Source of the DNA: Roseicella sp. DB1501
GTDB lineage: Bacteria > Pseudomonadota > Alphaproteobacteria > Acetobacterales > Acetobacteraceae
NCBI RefSeq assembly: GCF_013112485.1
Contig: NZ_JABFHG010000002.1
Span: 124,001-188,000, forward strand
Reading direction: 5' to 3'
DNA length: 64,000 nt
A model generated the notes under the pieces. It worked only from the letters and a program-made list of their open reading frames with translations. It was not told the origin of the DNA and did not search any database. The translations under genes and the position numbers were made by a program. The number at the start of each line of letters is the position of its first letter. The first letter of the stretch is position 1. Positions 43,846 to 52,393 of this stretch are shown here, in pieces.

Positions 43846-45069
43846 ATGGACCTGCTGCGCGCCCGCGCCGCCGCCGCCCCGCCGCGGCACGACCTCTCCG
43901 CCCTGCCGGCCGTCGAGGCGCTCGTCGCCGTCGCCCGGCCGGAGGAGCCGATGCACTGCCTGCGCCCGGCCGCCATCGCCGGCGCCGCCGCGGGCTTCGT
44001 CGCCGGCTTCCCGGGCGAGACGCTCTATGCCGTGAAGTGCAACCCGGAGCCGGCCGTGCTGCGCGCGGTCTGGGAGGGCGGCGTGCGGCATTTCGACTGC
44101 GCCTCCGCCGGCGAGGTGGCGCTGGTCCGCGGCCTGCTGCCCGAGGCGGCGATCCACTTCATGCATCCGGTGAAGGCGCGCTCGGCGATCCGCGAGGCCT
44201 GGCAGCGGCATGGCGTGCGCGACTTCGTGCTCGACACCGCCGGCGAGCTGGCGAAGATCCGCGAGGAGACGGGCACGCTCGCGGCGGGCGCCGGCGCGGC
44301 CGAGGGGCTCGGCCTCTTCGTCCGGCTGGCGCTGCCGAAGGGCGTGGCCCGCTACGACCTCTCCGGCAAGTTCGGCGCCGAGCCGGAGGCGGCGGCGGCG
44401 CTGCTGCGCGCGGCGCGGCCGCAGGCGGCGCGGCTCGGCCTTTGCTTCCATGTCGGCTCGCAATGCCTCGAGCCGCTGGCCTGGCGCCGCGCCCTGGCGC
44501 TGGCCGGCGAGGTGATCCGCGCCGCCGGCGTCACGGTCGATGTGGTCGATGTCGGTGGCGGCTTCCCGGTCGCCTATCCCGATGTCACGCCGCCGCCGCT
44601 CGGCGCCTTCTTCGCCGAGATCGAGGCGGGGTTCGAGGCGCTGGCACTGCCGGGCGCCGTGCTCTGGGCGGAACCAGGCCGGGCACTGGTCGCCGGCGGC
44701 GGTAGCGTCGTCGTGCAGGTGCAGCAGCGCCGCGACGGCGCGCTCTACGTGAATGACGGGGTCTATGGCACGCTGTCGGATGCCGGCGCGCCGGGCTTCG
44801 TCTTTCCCTGCCGGCTGATCCGGCCCGACGGGCCGGTCGCCGCGGAATCGCAGGATTTCGTGCTCTTCGGCCCGACCTGCGACAGCGCCGACCGCATGGC
44901 CGGTCCCTTCCGCCTGCCCGCCGATGTGCGCGAGGGCGACTGGATCGAGATCGGCCAGCTCGGCGCCTACGGTGCCTGCCTGCGCACCGCCTTCAACGGC
45001 TTCGACCGGGCCCGCCTGGTCGAGGTCCGCGACCGGCCGATGCTGGAGGGCGAGGCAAGCGCCGCCTGA
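43846..45069 (+). CDS. Ornithine (type III PLP) decarboxylase
   Basis: This 407-residue fold-type III decarboxylase has the PLP Lys in YAVKCNPEP, HFDCASAGEV, CFHVGSQC, DVGGGFPVAYP, AEPGRALVAGGG and the C-terminal catalytic FGPTCDSADRM. It converts ornithine to putrescine. Its distance from bacterial diaminopimelate decarboxylases and its homospermidine synthase neighbour support ornithine over other substrates. It is probably regulated by its long leader. A 74-bp gap follows before the next start. Confidence 0.9.
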   Translation: MDLLRARAAAAPPRHDLSALPAVEALVAVARPEEPMHCLRPAAIAGAAAGFVAGFPGETLYAVKCNPEPAVLRAVWEGGVRHFDCASAGEVALVRGLLPEAAIHFMHPVKARSAIREAWQRHGVRDFVLDTAGELAKIREETGTLAAGAGAAEGLGLFVRLALPKGVARYDLSGKFGAEPEAAAALLRAARPQAARLGLCFHVGSQCLEPLAWRRALALAGEVIRAAGVTVDVVDVGGGFPVAYPDVTPPPLGAFFAEIEAGFEALALPGAVLWAEPGRALVAGGGSVVVQVQQRRDGALYVNDGVYGTLSDAGAPGFVFPCRLIRPDGPVAAESQDFVLFGPTCDSADRMAGPFRLPADVREGDWIEIGQLGAYGACLRTAFNGFDRARLVEVRDRPMLEGEASAA

Positions 45070-45153
45070 CCGTATTGCGAGACGGTTTCATGACAACGCC
45101 ACGGGCCGCGGCCCGCGGCGTTGTTCGACCATGTGCCCCGGAGTGCCCCGCCC

Positions 45154-46572
45154 ATGATTCACGCCCACTTCTCCGGCCGCCTGGTGATGCTCGGCTTCGG
45201 CAGCATCGGCCAGGGCGTGCTGCCCCTGATCCTCCGCCACATCGACCTCCCGCGCGAGCGGATCACCATCGTCACCGCCGAGGAGCGGGGCCGCGCCGTC
45301 GCCGAGGAATACGGCATCCGCTTCGTCATCGAGCCGGCGACGCGGGCGAATTACCGTGACCTGCTGACGCCGCTGCTGGGCCCGGGCGATTTCCTGCTCA
45401 ACCTCTCGGTCGATGTCTCCTCCGTCGCGCTGATGCGGCTCTGCCAGGAGCTCGGCGCGCTCTATCTCGACACGGTGGTGGAGCCCTGGGCCGGCGGCTA
45501 TACCGACCCCGCCCTCACCCCCTCGCAGCGCTCCAACTACGCGATGCGGGAGGAGGCGATCGGGCTGAGGGAGGCGATGCGGAGCGGCCCGACCTCGATC
45601 ACCGCGCACGGCGCCAATCCCGGCCTGGTCAGCCATTTCGTCAAGCAGGCGCTGCTCGACATCGCCCGCGACACCGGCGCGCCGGTCGCCACGCCGCCGC
45701 CGGCCACCGACCGCGCCGCCTGGGCGCGCCTCGCCCAGTCGCTCGGCGTGAAGGTGATCCATATCGCGGAGCGCGACACCCAGGTTTCCGACCGCCCGAA
45801 GCGCGTCGGCGAGTTCGTCAACACCTGGTCGGTGGAGGGCTTCGTCGGCGAGGGCTGCCAGCCGGCCGAGCTCGGCTGGGGCACGCATGAGAAGGCGCTG
45901 CCCGCCGATGGCCGCCGGCACGGCTTCGGCTGCGACGCGGCGATCTACCTGCTGCGGCCCGGCGCCTCGACGCGCGTGCGCACCTGGACACCGCTGGAGG
46001 GGCCCTTCCACGGCTTCCTCATCACCCATAACGAGAGCATCTCGCTGGCCGACTACTATACGGTGCGGGATGCCGGGGGTCGCGTGCTGTACCGGCCGAC
46101 GGCGCATTACGCCTACCATCCCTGCGACGACGCGGTGCTCTCGGTGCACGAGCTGGCCGGCAAGAACTGGCGGATGCAGCCGGAGAGCCGGCTGATGACC
46201 GACGAGATCACCTCCGGCATCGACGAGCTCGGCGTGCTGCTCTGCGGCCATGCCAGGGGCGCCTACTGGTACGGCTCGCGCCTCTCCATCGAGGAGGCGC
46301 GGCGCCTGGTGCCGCACAACAACGCCACCTCCCTGCAGGTGACGGTCGCGGTGCTGGCCGGGGTGATCTGGGCGATGGAGAACCCGCGCGCCGGGCTGGT
46401 CGAATCCGACGAGCTGGACCATGCGCGGATCCTCGAGATCTGCCGTCCCTATCTCGGCCAGGTGGTCGGCGCCTATTCCGACTGGACGCCGCTGCGGGAC
46501 CGCGCCCGGCTGTTCCCGGAGGAACTGGACGAGAGCGATCCCTGGCAATTCGGGAACATCCGCGTCGTTTGA
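45154..46572 (+). CDS. Homospermidine synthase
   Basis: This 472-residue NAD-dependent enzyme has the Rossmann start LVMLGFGSIGQGVLPLI, LYLDTVVEPWAGGY, ANPGLVSHFVKQALLDIA and HNNATSLQVTVAVLAG, which are typical of bacterial homospermidine synthase. It joins two putrescine units to give sym-homospermidine. ATG 45154 is preferred to the frame's earlier ATG (45121). It completes a putrescine to homospermidine route with the upstream genes. Confidence 0.93.
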   Translation: MIHAHFSGRLVMLGFGSIGQGVLPLILRHIDLPRERITIVTAEERGRAVAEEYGIRFVIEPATRANYRDLLTPLLGPGDFLLNLSVDVSSVALMRLCQELGALYLDTVVEPWAGGYTDPALTPSQRSNYAMREEAIGLREAMRSGPTSITAHGANPGLVSHFVKQALLDIARDTGAPVATPPPATDRAAWARLAQSLGVKVIHIAERDTQVSDRPKRVGEFVNTWSVEGFVGEGCQPAELGWGTHEKALPADGRRHGFGCDAAIYLLRPGASTRVRTWTPLEGPFHGFLITHNESISLADYYTVRDAGGRVLYRPTAHYAYHPCDDAVLSVHELAGKNWRMQPESRLMTDEITSGIDELGVLLCGHARGAYWYGSRLSIEEARRLVPHNNATSLQVTVAVLAGVIWAMENPRAGLVESDELDHARILEICRPYLGQVVGAYSDWTPLRDRARLFPEELDESDPWQFGNIRVV

Positions 46573-46581
46573 TTCGGCCCC

Positions 46582-47715
46582 CTACATGTTCGGCCGCAGC
46601 ACCTGCCGCAGCACGTTGCCCTCGGCGAGGCGGTCGAAGCCGGCATTGATCTCGGAGAGCGGCAGGAAGCCGCTCTTCAGCGAGCCGACCGGCAGCTTGC
46701 CGCGCTTGTAGAGGCCGAGGAAGCGCGGGATGTCCCGCTCGGCGATGCAGGAGCCCATATAGCTGCCGCGGATGCTCTTCTCGTCCGAGACGAGCCCGGC
46801 ATGCATGTAGGAGAAATTGGCGCCCTGCGCCGGCAGCCCGGCGCTGACCACGCTGCCGCCGCGGGCGGTGATGGCATAGGCGAGTTCCATCGCGCGGATG
46901 TTGCCCGCCGTCTCGATCACCGTATCGACGCCGCCATCGGTGGCCGCCCGCACCTGCTCGGCGCAATCCAGCTCGGTGGCGAGGAAGGTGTCGGTCGCGC
47001 CCCATTGCCGGGCGAGGCCGAGCTTCTCCGGATTGGCGTCCACCGCGATGATCCGCTCCGCCCCGCCGGCCACCGCCGCGAAGAGCGCGTTCATCCCGAC
47101 GCCGCCGAGCCCGACCACCGCGATGGTGTCGCCCGCCTGCATCGCCGCCGTGTTCAGCACCGCGCCGGCGCCGGTCATCACCGCGCAGCCGAAGATCGCC
47201 GCATCCTCGAGCGGGATGCCGGGATCGATCTTCACCGCCGAGCGGCGCCCGACCACGGCATATTGCGCGAAGAGCGAGAGGCCGCTGCCATGGTTGATCC
47301 GCTCGCCATTCAGCCGGCGGATCCGCTTGGCGCCCGAGAGCAGCGTGCCCGCCGCCCGCGCCGCATTGCCGGCGGTGCAGATGTTCGGCCGGCCGCGCAC
47401 GCAGTTGCGGCAGACCCCGCAGGAGGCGACGAAGACGGTGATGACATGGTCGCCCGGCTTGAGATCGGTGATGCCCTCGCCGATCTCGCGCACGATGCCG
47501 GCGCCCTCATGCCCGATCACCACCGGCAGCGGGCGTGGCCGGATGCCTTCGATGGCCGAGAGGTCGGAGTGGCAGAGGCCCGCCGCCGCCACCTCGATCA
47601 GCACCTCGCCGGGGCCGGGCCCCTCCAGCTCCACCTCCTCGATCACCAGCGCGTTCGAGCTGGCATAAGGGCGCGGCTTGCCCTGCTCGAACATGATCGC
47701 GGCCTGCATGCGCAT
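46582..47715 (-). CDS. Zinc-dependent alcohol dehydrogenase (class III-like)
   Basis: This 377-residue MDR enzyme has catalytic zinc ligands in AAGLCHSDL and IGHEGAG, the structural four-cysteine zinc loop CGVCRNCVRGRPNIC, and the NAD-binding GLGGVGMNA. It oxidises an alcohol or reduces an aldehyde. The class III-like features suggest an S-hydroxymethyl or aryl alcohol substrate, but the substrate is unknown. It lies 31 bp downstream of the Bug receptor gene on the same strand, so the two may be co-transcribed. Confidence 0.88.
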   Translation of the reverse strand: MRMQAAIMFEQGKPRPYASSNALVIEEVELEGPGPGEVLIEVAAAGLCHSDLSAIEGIRPRPLPVVIGHEGAGIVREIGEGITDLKPGDHVITVFVASCGVCRNCVRGRPNICTAGNAARAAGTLLSGAKRIRRLNGERINHGSGLSLFAQYAVVGRRSAVKIDPGIPLEDAAIFGCAVMTGAGAVLNTAAMQAGDTIAVVGLGGVGMNALFAAVAGGAERIIAVDANPEKLGLARQWGATDTFLATELDCAEQVRAATDGGVDTVIETAGNIRAMELAYAITARGGSVVSAGLPAQGANFSYMHAGLVSDEKSIRGSYMGSCIAERDIPRFLGLYKRGKLPVGSLKSGFLPLSEINAGFDRLAEGNVLRQVLRPNM

Positions 47716-47746
47716 GGCGGTCCCCTTCCCCTATGGCGTCCCAGAC

Positions 47747-48781
47747 TTAATCGGCGTGGATGCCGAGCTCCTTCGCCACCGCGATGCTCTCGGCCATCTC
47801 GCGCCGGATGCGGGCGGCGAATTCCTCCGGCCCCTCATCGATCACGAAGCCGCCCTGGTCGATGATGCGCCGCCGCGTCTCCGGCCGCCGCAGCACGGTG
47901 CGGGCATCGGCGGCGATCCGCTGCAGCACCGCCGGCGGCAGCCCGGCCGGGCCGACCAGGCCGAACCAGGGGCTGGTATCCGGAATGTCGAGATGGCTCT
48001 CGGCGAGGGTCGGCACGCCCGGCAGCGTCTCCACCCGCTGCGGCCCGCAGACGGCGATGGCGCGCAGCGCGCCGCCCTGCACCAGCGGCAGCGCGCCGGA
48101 GAGGGTGGAGAAGGTGATCGGCACGCGGCCGCCGACGACGTCCTGCAGTGCCGGCGAGGCGCCGCGATAGGCGATGTGCGCCAGCTCCACCCCGGCCTTG
48201 CGGGCGAACATGCCGCCGGCGAAGTGGCCGGAGGAGCCGTTGCCCGAGCTGGCGAAGGCGAGCGGCCCCTCCTTCCTCGCCAGCGCCACCACATCGGCCG
48301 CCGTCTTCAGCGGCGAGTTCGCCTTGACGAGCAGCACGGTGGGCGAGGCATAGAGCAGCGCGATCGGCGTGAAGTCGCGGAGGCTGTCATAGGGCAGCTT
48401 CGGGTAGATCGCCGGGTTGCTGGCCTGCACGCTGGTCGCCAGCAGCAGGGTGTAGCCGTCGGGCGCGGCATGCGAGACGAACTCGGTGGCCAGCACGGCG
48501 CTGGCGCCGGGGCGGTTCTCGATCACCACCGGCTGGCCCCAGAGCTGCTGCAACGGTTCCTGGAACAGCCGCGCGACGAAATCGGTGGGGCCGCCGGCGG
48601 TGTAGCCGACGACCAGCCGGACCGGCTGGCCCGGCCAAGGCGCGGCTGCGCCGGATTGCGCCCGCGCGGCGCCGGCGCCGCCGAGAGCGGTCCCGATCGC
48701 AGTGCCGATCAACGCGCGGCGCCGCAGGCCACGGCCCCCGGCCTGGCCCTTCGGCACCCGCGGGCTGCCTTCCTTCTGCAT
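47747..48781 (-). CDS. Tripartite tricarboxylate transporter receptor (Bug family)
   Basis: This 344-residue protein has a Tat-type signal (GLRRRALIGTAIGTALGGAGAARA) and the Bug-family periplasmic ligand-binding fold: PVRLVVGYTAGGPTDFVAR, QPVVIENRPGASAVLATEFV, PDGYTLLLATSVQAS, VPTLAE. It binds a carboxylate or amide in the periplasm. No TctA/TctB membrane genes are next to it, so it is an orphan receptor. GGGGAGGAGG precedes ATG 48781. Confidence 0.9.
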   Translation of the reverse strand: MQKEGSPRVPKGQAGGRGLRRRALIGTAIGTALGGAGAARAQSGAAAPWPGQPVRLVVGYTAGGPTDFVARLFQEPLQQLWGQPVVIENRPGASAVLATEFVSHAAPDGYTLLLATSVQASNPAIYPKLPYDSLRDFTPIALLYASPTVLLVKANSPLKTAADVVALARKEGPLAFASSGNGSSGHFAGGMFARKAGVELAHIAYRGASPALQDVVGGRVPITFSTLSGALPLVQGGALRAIAVCGPQRVETLPGVPTLAESHLDIPDTSPWFGLVGPAGLPPAVLQRIAADARTVLRRPETRRRIIDQGGFVIDEGPEEFAARIRREMAESIAVAKELGIHAD

Positions 48782-48956
48782 CGCCTCCTCCCCGGCTGCG
48801 AGGTCGCGCCCCACGCCATGCGCGGCAACGATCAGACCACCGGCCGGCAGCGTCAAGCGCCCGCAACCGCGCGCCGGGCCCACCGTTCTGGGCGCGAGGC
48901 TGCACCCCCGGTGCGGCGGTCACCGACAGGGCCACAGGGGCAGGAAGACAGGATCC

Positions 48957-49514
48957 ATGGCGCATCCATTGCAGGGCAAGACGGTCGCGGTGCTGGCGAC
49001 GGACGGGTTCGAGCAGGTCGAGCTCACCGAGCCGGTGCAGGCGCTGAAGCAGGCCGGCGCCGAGGTGCATGTCGTCGCGCCGCATGGCGGCAGCATCCAG
49101 GGCTGGAACCACCACGACAAGGGCGACAGCGTGCCGGTCGACCAGCCGCTCGATGCGGCCGATCCCGGGCGCTACGCGGCGCTGCTGCTGCCGGGCGGCG
49201 TGATCAACCCGGACGAGCTGCGGCTGCAACCCAAGGCCATCGCCTTCATCCGGCATTTCGTCGAGCAGAAGAAGCCGATCGCGGCGATCTGCCACGGTCC
49301 CTGGACGCTGATCGATGCCGGCGGCGTGCGCGGCCGCAAAATGACGAGCTGGCCCTCGCTGCAGACCGATCTGCGCAATGCCGGCGCGGACTGGGTGGAT
49401 GAGGCGGTGGTGACCGATCGCGGCCTGGTCACCTCGCGCAAGCCGGACGACATCCCGGCCTTCACCAGGAAGATGATCGAGGAGTTCGCCGAGGGTCGGC
49501 ACGCCGCCGCCTGA
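48957..49514 (+). CDS. DJ-1/PfpI-family protein
   Basis: This 185-residue protein has the Class I glutamine amidotransferase-like fold with the nucleophile elbow in IAAICHGPWTL and the supporting DGFEQVELTEPVQAL. Members act as glyoxalase III, deglycase or peptidase-like stress proteins. The Glu in DGFEQVEL and the Cys are both present. GGAAGACAGG precedes ATG 48957. It lies divergent to the Bug receptor. Confidence 0.9.
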   Translation: MAHPLQGKTVAVLATDGFEQVELTEPVQALKQAGAEVHVVAPHGGSIQGWNHHDKGDSVPVDQPLDAADPGRYAALLLPGGVINPDELRLQPKAIAFIRHFVEQKKPIAAICHGPWTLIDAGGVRGRKMTSWPSLQTDLRNAGADWVDEAVVTDRGLVTSRKPDDIPAFTRKMIEEFAEGRHAAA

Positions 49515-49575
49515 GCAGGCTTCCGCCGCGGCGCCGCCCGTGCTGGCATGGCCGGCCTTTGCGAAGGATCCGGCC

Positions 49576-51180
49576 ATGCAGGCGATGCCACGCTGCCACC
49601 GTCCGCCGATCATGGGGCGCCGCGGCGCCGTTGCGACCAACCATCCGGTCGCCACCCAGGCGGGGCTCGACATCCTGCGCGCCGGCGGCACGGCGGTGGA
49701 TGCGAGCATCGCCGTCTCGCTTACGCTCGGGGTGGTCGAGCCGGCCATGTCCGGGCTCGGCGGCGACGGCTTCTTCCAGATCCATCGCAGCAACGGCGGG
49801 CCGGTCTGCGTCAATGCGACCGGCGCGGCGCCGCTGGCGGCGACGCCGGAGGCCTATGCGGGCGGCATTCCCGTTGCCGGCCCGCGTAGCGCCTCGACGC
49901 CGGGGCTGCTAGCCGGGCTGGCGCTGCTGCATGCCGGGCACGCCACCCTGCCCTGGGCGCGGCTGGTGGCGCCGGCGATCGAGGCGGCGCGGGACGGCTT
50001 TGCGGTGACGCATCACTACCGGCATTTCGCCGCCGACTGCCTCGGCAAGCTGCTGGCCAGCCAGGGCAGCGCCGCGCGCTTCCTCGCCGATGGCGCAGCC
50101 CCGCCGCTCGGCGCCGTGCTGACCCAGCCGGAGCTGGCCGAGAGCCTCGCCGAGATCGCCCGCGACGGTGCCGAGGGCTTCTATCGCGGCCGGCTGGCGC
50201 GGCGCCTCGCCGCCGGCATCGCCGCCGCGGGCGGGGTGGTCGCGGAGGCCGATCTCGCCGCCTGCCAGGCCGAGGCACAGCCGCCGATCGCCGTGCCCTT
50301 CCGGGGCTTCGAGGTGCGGCAGACCCCGCCCAACTCCACCGGCTTCACCTTCCTGCAGATGTTGCGCATCCTCGACCGCTTCGACCTCGCCGCGCTCGGG
50401 CGCGACAGCGCGGCGCTGATCCATCTGATGGTGGAGGCGAAGAAGCGCGCCTTCCTCGACCGCGAGCGCTGGGGCGCCGATCCGCGCGGCCTCGCCATCC
50501 CGCTCGACCGGTTGCTCGGCGCCGCGCATGCCGCGGAGACGGCGGCGCTGATCGACCCGGAGCGCGCCGCCAGCCTGCCGGTGCGCGGCGGCGAGGGCGG
50601 CGACACCACCTATTTCTGCGTCGTCGATGCCGCGGGGAACGCGGTCTCGGCCATCCAGTCGATCAACTCCGCCTTCGGCAGCGGCGTGACCGCCGGCGAC
50701 ACCGGCATCCTGCTGAACAACCGCATGGCCTACTGGCACCTGCAGCCGGGGCACCCCAACCATCTGCGGCCGGGGATGCGGGTGCGGCACACGATGAACG
50801 CGCCGATGGTCTTCCGCGACGGCCGGCTCTGGGGCGTCTTCGGCACGCCGGGCGCCGACAACCAGGTGCAGGTGAACCTGCAGGTCATGGTGGCGATGGC
50901 GGTCTTCGGCCTCGACCCGCAGCAGGCGGTGGAGGCGCCGCGCTGGACCAGCAGCCAGCCGGGCCAGGCGGCGAACTACCCGCATGCCGGCGACGACCTG
51001 CTGACGCTGGAGGCCGGGCTGGCCGAGGCAGCGCCGGGGCTGGAGGCGCGCGGCCATGCGGTGCAGCTTGTGCCGCCGCTCGGCGGGCCGTGCAGCGTCG
51101 CGGCCATCCGTGTGCTGGAGAACGGCGTGCGCATGGCCGGCAGCGATCCGCGCCGGGATGGCTGGGCCGCGGCCTACTGA
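49576..51180 (+). CDS. Gamma-glutamyltransferase family protein
   Basis: This protein of about 534 residues has the N-terminal large-chain pattern (GAVATNHPVATQAGLDILRAGGTAVDASIA, EPAMSGLGGDGFFQIH) and the small chain starting at the autocleavage Thr in GGDTTYFCVVD, followed by NRMAYWHLQPG and APMVFRDG. It transfers or hydrolyses gamma-glutamyl bonds (glutathione, glutaryl-7-ACA-like). No signal peptide is seen, which favours a cytoplasmic or cephalosporin-acylase-like role. ATG 49576 is preceded by GAAGGATCC. The frame opens at 49540. Confidence 0.88.
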   Translation: MQAMPRCHRPPIMGRRGAVATNHPVATQAGLDILRAGGTAVDASIAVSLTLGVVEPAMSGLGGDGFFQIHRSNGGPVCVNATGAAPLAATPEAYAGGIPVAGPRSASTPGLLAGLALLHAGHATLPWARLVAPAIEAARDGFAVTHHYRHFAADCLGKLLASQGSAARFLADGAAPPLGAVLTQPELAESLAEIARDGAEGFYRGRLARRLAAGIAAAGGVVAEADLAACQAEAQPPIAVPFRGFEVRQTPPNSTGFTFLQMLRILDRFDLAALGRDSAALIHLMVEAKKRAFLDRERWGADPRGLAIPLDRLLGAAHAAETAALIDPERAASLPVRGGEGGDTTYFCVVDAAGNAVSAIQSINSAFGSGVTAGDTGILLNNRMAYWHLQPGHPNHLRPGMRVRHTMNAPMVFRDGRLWGVFGTPGADNQVQVNLQVMVAMAVFGLDPQQAVEAPRWTSSQPGQAANYPHAGDDLLTLEAGLAEAAPGLEARGHAVQLVPPLGGPCSVAAIRVLENGVRMAGSDPRRDGWAAAY

Positions 51181-51210
51181 GCCGCGCCCCGCAACGCCAT
51201 CGCCCTGCTA

Positions 51211-51314
51211 GGGCGTGATCGCTTGAGGCGGCCTCACTGAACAGCGTGACTCACGCGATCAAACAACGGCCTGGACCATGATCCGCGAGCCTGCGTGAGC
51301 GGATCATGGTCTGG
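51211..51314. repeat. Dispersed intergenic palindromic repeat, copy 2
   Basis: This 104-bp segment mirrors 11702-11806: GGGCGTGATCGCTTGAGGCGG, CTCACGCGATCAAACAACGG and a CTGGACCATGATCCGC inverted repeat (51271-51286 with 51299-51314, two mismatches). It lies downstream of the gamma-glutamyltransferase gene, between it and the convergent GloB-like gene. Confidence 0.7.
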
Positions 51315-51378
51315 AGCATGTCCCGTTCACCTCCGTTCACGCCAAATGCTCTGGCGTGTTGTTTTCAGAGCATCTTCA

Positions 51379-51406
51379 CCCGATCAGGTGAGGCCGCCTG
51401 ATCGGG
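51379..51406. terminator. Terminator-like stem between convergent genes
   Basis: CCCGATCAGG-N8-CCTGATCGGG is a perfect 10-bp inverted repeat just before the stop of the minus-strand hydrolase gene. It may end transcription from both sides. Confidence 0.5.
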
Positions 51407-51413
51407 ATCCGCT

Positions 51414-52055
51414 CTAACCCCGCAGGAAGGGGTTGCTGCGGCGCTCCTGGCCGAAATTCGAGCCGGGGCCATGGCCGCAGAGGAAGGCGGTGTCGTCGCC
51501 GAGCGGCAGCAGCTTCTCCCGGATCGAGGCGATCAGCGCCGCATGGTCGCCATAGGGGAAGTCGGTGCGGCCGACCGAGCCCTGGAACAGCACGTCGCCG
51601 ACGATGGCGATCCGCATCGCCTCGTTGACGAAGACGAGGTGCCCCGGCGTATGGCCCGGGCAGTGCAGCACGGCGAAGTCCTCGCCGCCGATGCGCACCG
51701 TCTCGCCCTCGGTCAGCCAGCGATCGGGCGTGACGTTGCGGCAGTCGAAGCCGTATTGCGCGCCCTGCGCCTCCAGCCCCTCGAGCAGGAAGCGGTCGCG
51801 CTCGTCCGGGCCGATGATCGGCGGCCGGCCGGGCAGCGCCGCCTGCAGCGCCGTCGCGCCGCCGGCATGGTCGAGATGGCCATGGGTCAGCAGGATGCTG
51901 CCGGCCTTGATCTTCAGCTCGTCCAGCGCGTGCAGGATGCGCTCCACTTCGCCGCCCGGATCGATGACGACGCCTTCGCCGCTCGCCTCGTCCCACCAGA
52001 ACGAGCAGTTCTGCTGGAAGGGCGTGACGGGGAGGATGGCGGCCTTGAGACCCAT
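51414..52055 (-). CDS. Metallo-beta-lactamase-fold hydrolase (GloB-like)
   Basis: This 213-residue protein is a short glyoxalase II-like MBL hydrolase with THGHLDHAGG (HxHxDH), CPGHTPGHLVF and GDVLFQGSVGRTDFPYGDH, and a final CGHGPGS. It lacks the C-terminal glutathione-binding region of true GloB, so it may act on other thioesters or persulfides. It is cytoplasmic and stands alone, divergent to urtA. Confidence 0.9.
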   Translation of the reverse strand: MGLKAAILPVTPFQQNCSFWWDEASGEGVVIDPGGEVERILHALDELKIKAGSILLTHGHLDHAGGATALQAALPGRPPIIGPDERDRFLLEGLEAQGAQYGFDCRNVTPDRWLTEGETVRIGGEDFAVLHCPGHTPGHLVFVNEAMRIAIVGDVLFQGSVGRTDFPYGDHAALIASIREKLLPLGDDTAFLCGHGPGSNFGQERRSNPFLRG

Positions 52056-52393
52056 GGCGACGGTTCCGGCATGTGAGGGGTGGGCGGCGGGCGGGCGGAG
52101 ATCGATGGGCAATGTCGTGGCCGGACGGCGCGGGCGCAACCTCGGCCGGGTCGGGCCTGGCCGCCCCTGCCTGACGCTTGCCGCTGCCGCCGCGGCTTGC
52201 AGCCCGCTGCGCCCCCAGCAGGCGATTGCCGAGAATTTGGGCAAATCCGCGCTGCTCCCCTCGGTGTGAGCGGTTCGAAAACTGGCACGCATCTCGCTTT
52301 CGGAAGCGAGCCAACCGCGCCCGGACCCATGCGCCCCCGCATCCAGGCTGGTCCGGCACGCGCCGCAGACGTCACACAGGGAACGACAGCCCC
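52056..52393. other. Control region between the GloB-like gene and urtABCDE
   Basis: This 338-bp divergent intergenic region has no gene that I can see. It holds a sigma-54 promoter element (52283-52298) and a perfect 7-bp stem (52293-52299 with 52304-52310) overlapping the -12 box. The part upstream of the element is GC-rich and may hold enhancer sites. Confidence 0.5.
52283..52298 (+). promoter_or_regulatory. Sigma-54 (-24/-12) promoter of the urt operon
   Basis: TGGCACGCATCTCGCT matches the RpoN consensus TGGCACG-N4-TTGCW with one mismatch (TCGC for TTGC) and exact GG to GC spacing. It is on the coding strand; transcription would start about 52310, some 85 nt before urtA. Sigma-54 control points to nitrogen regulation through NtrC, consistent with urea uptake. 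Confidence 0.7.
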
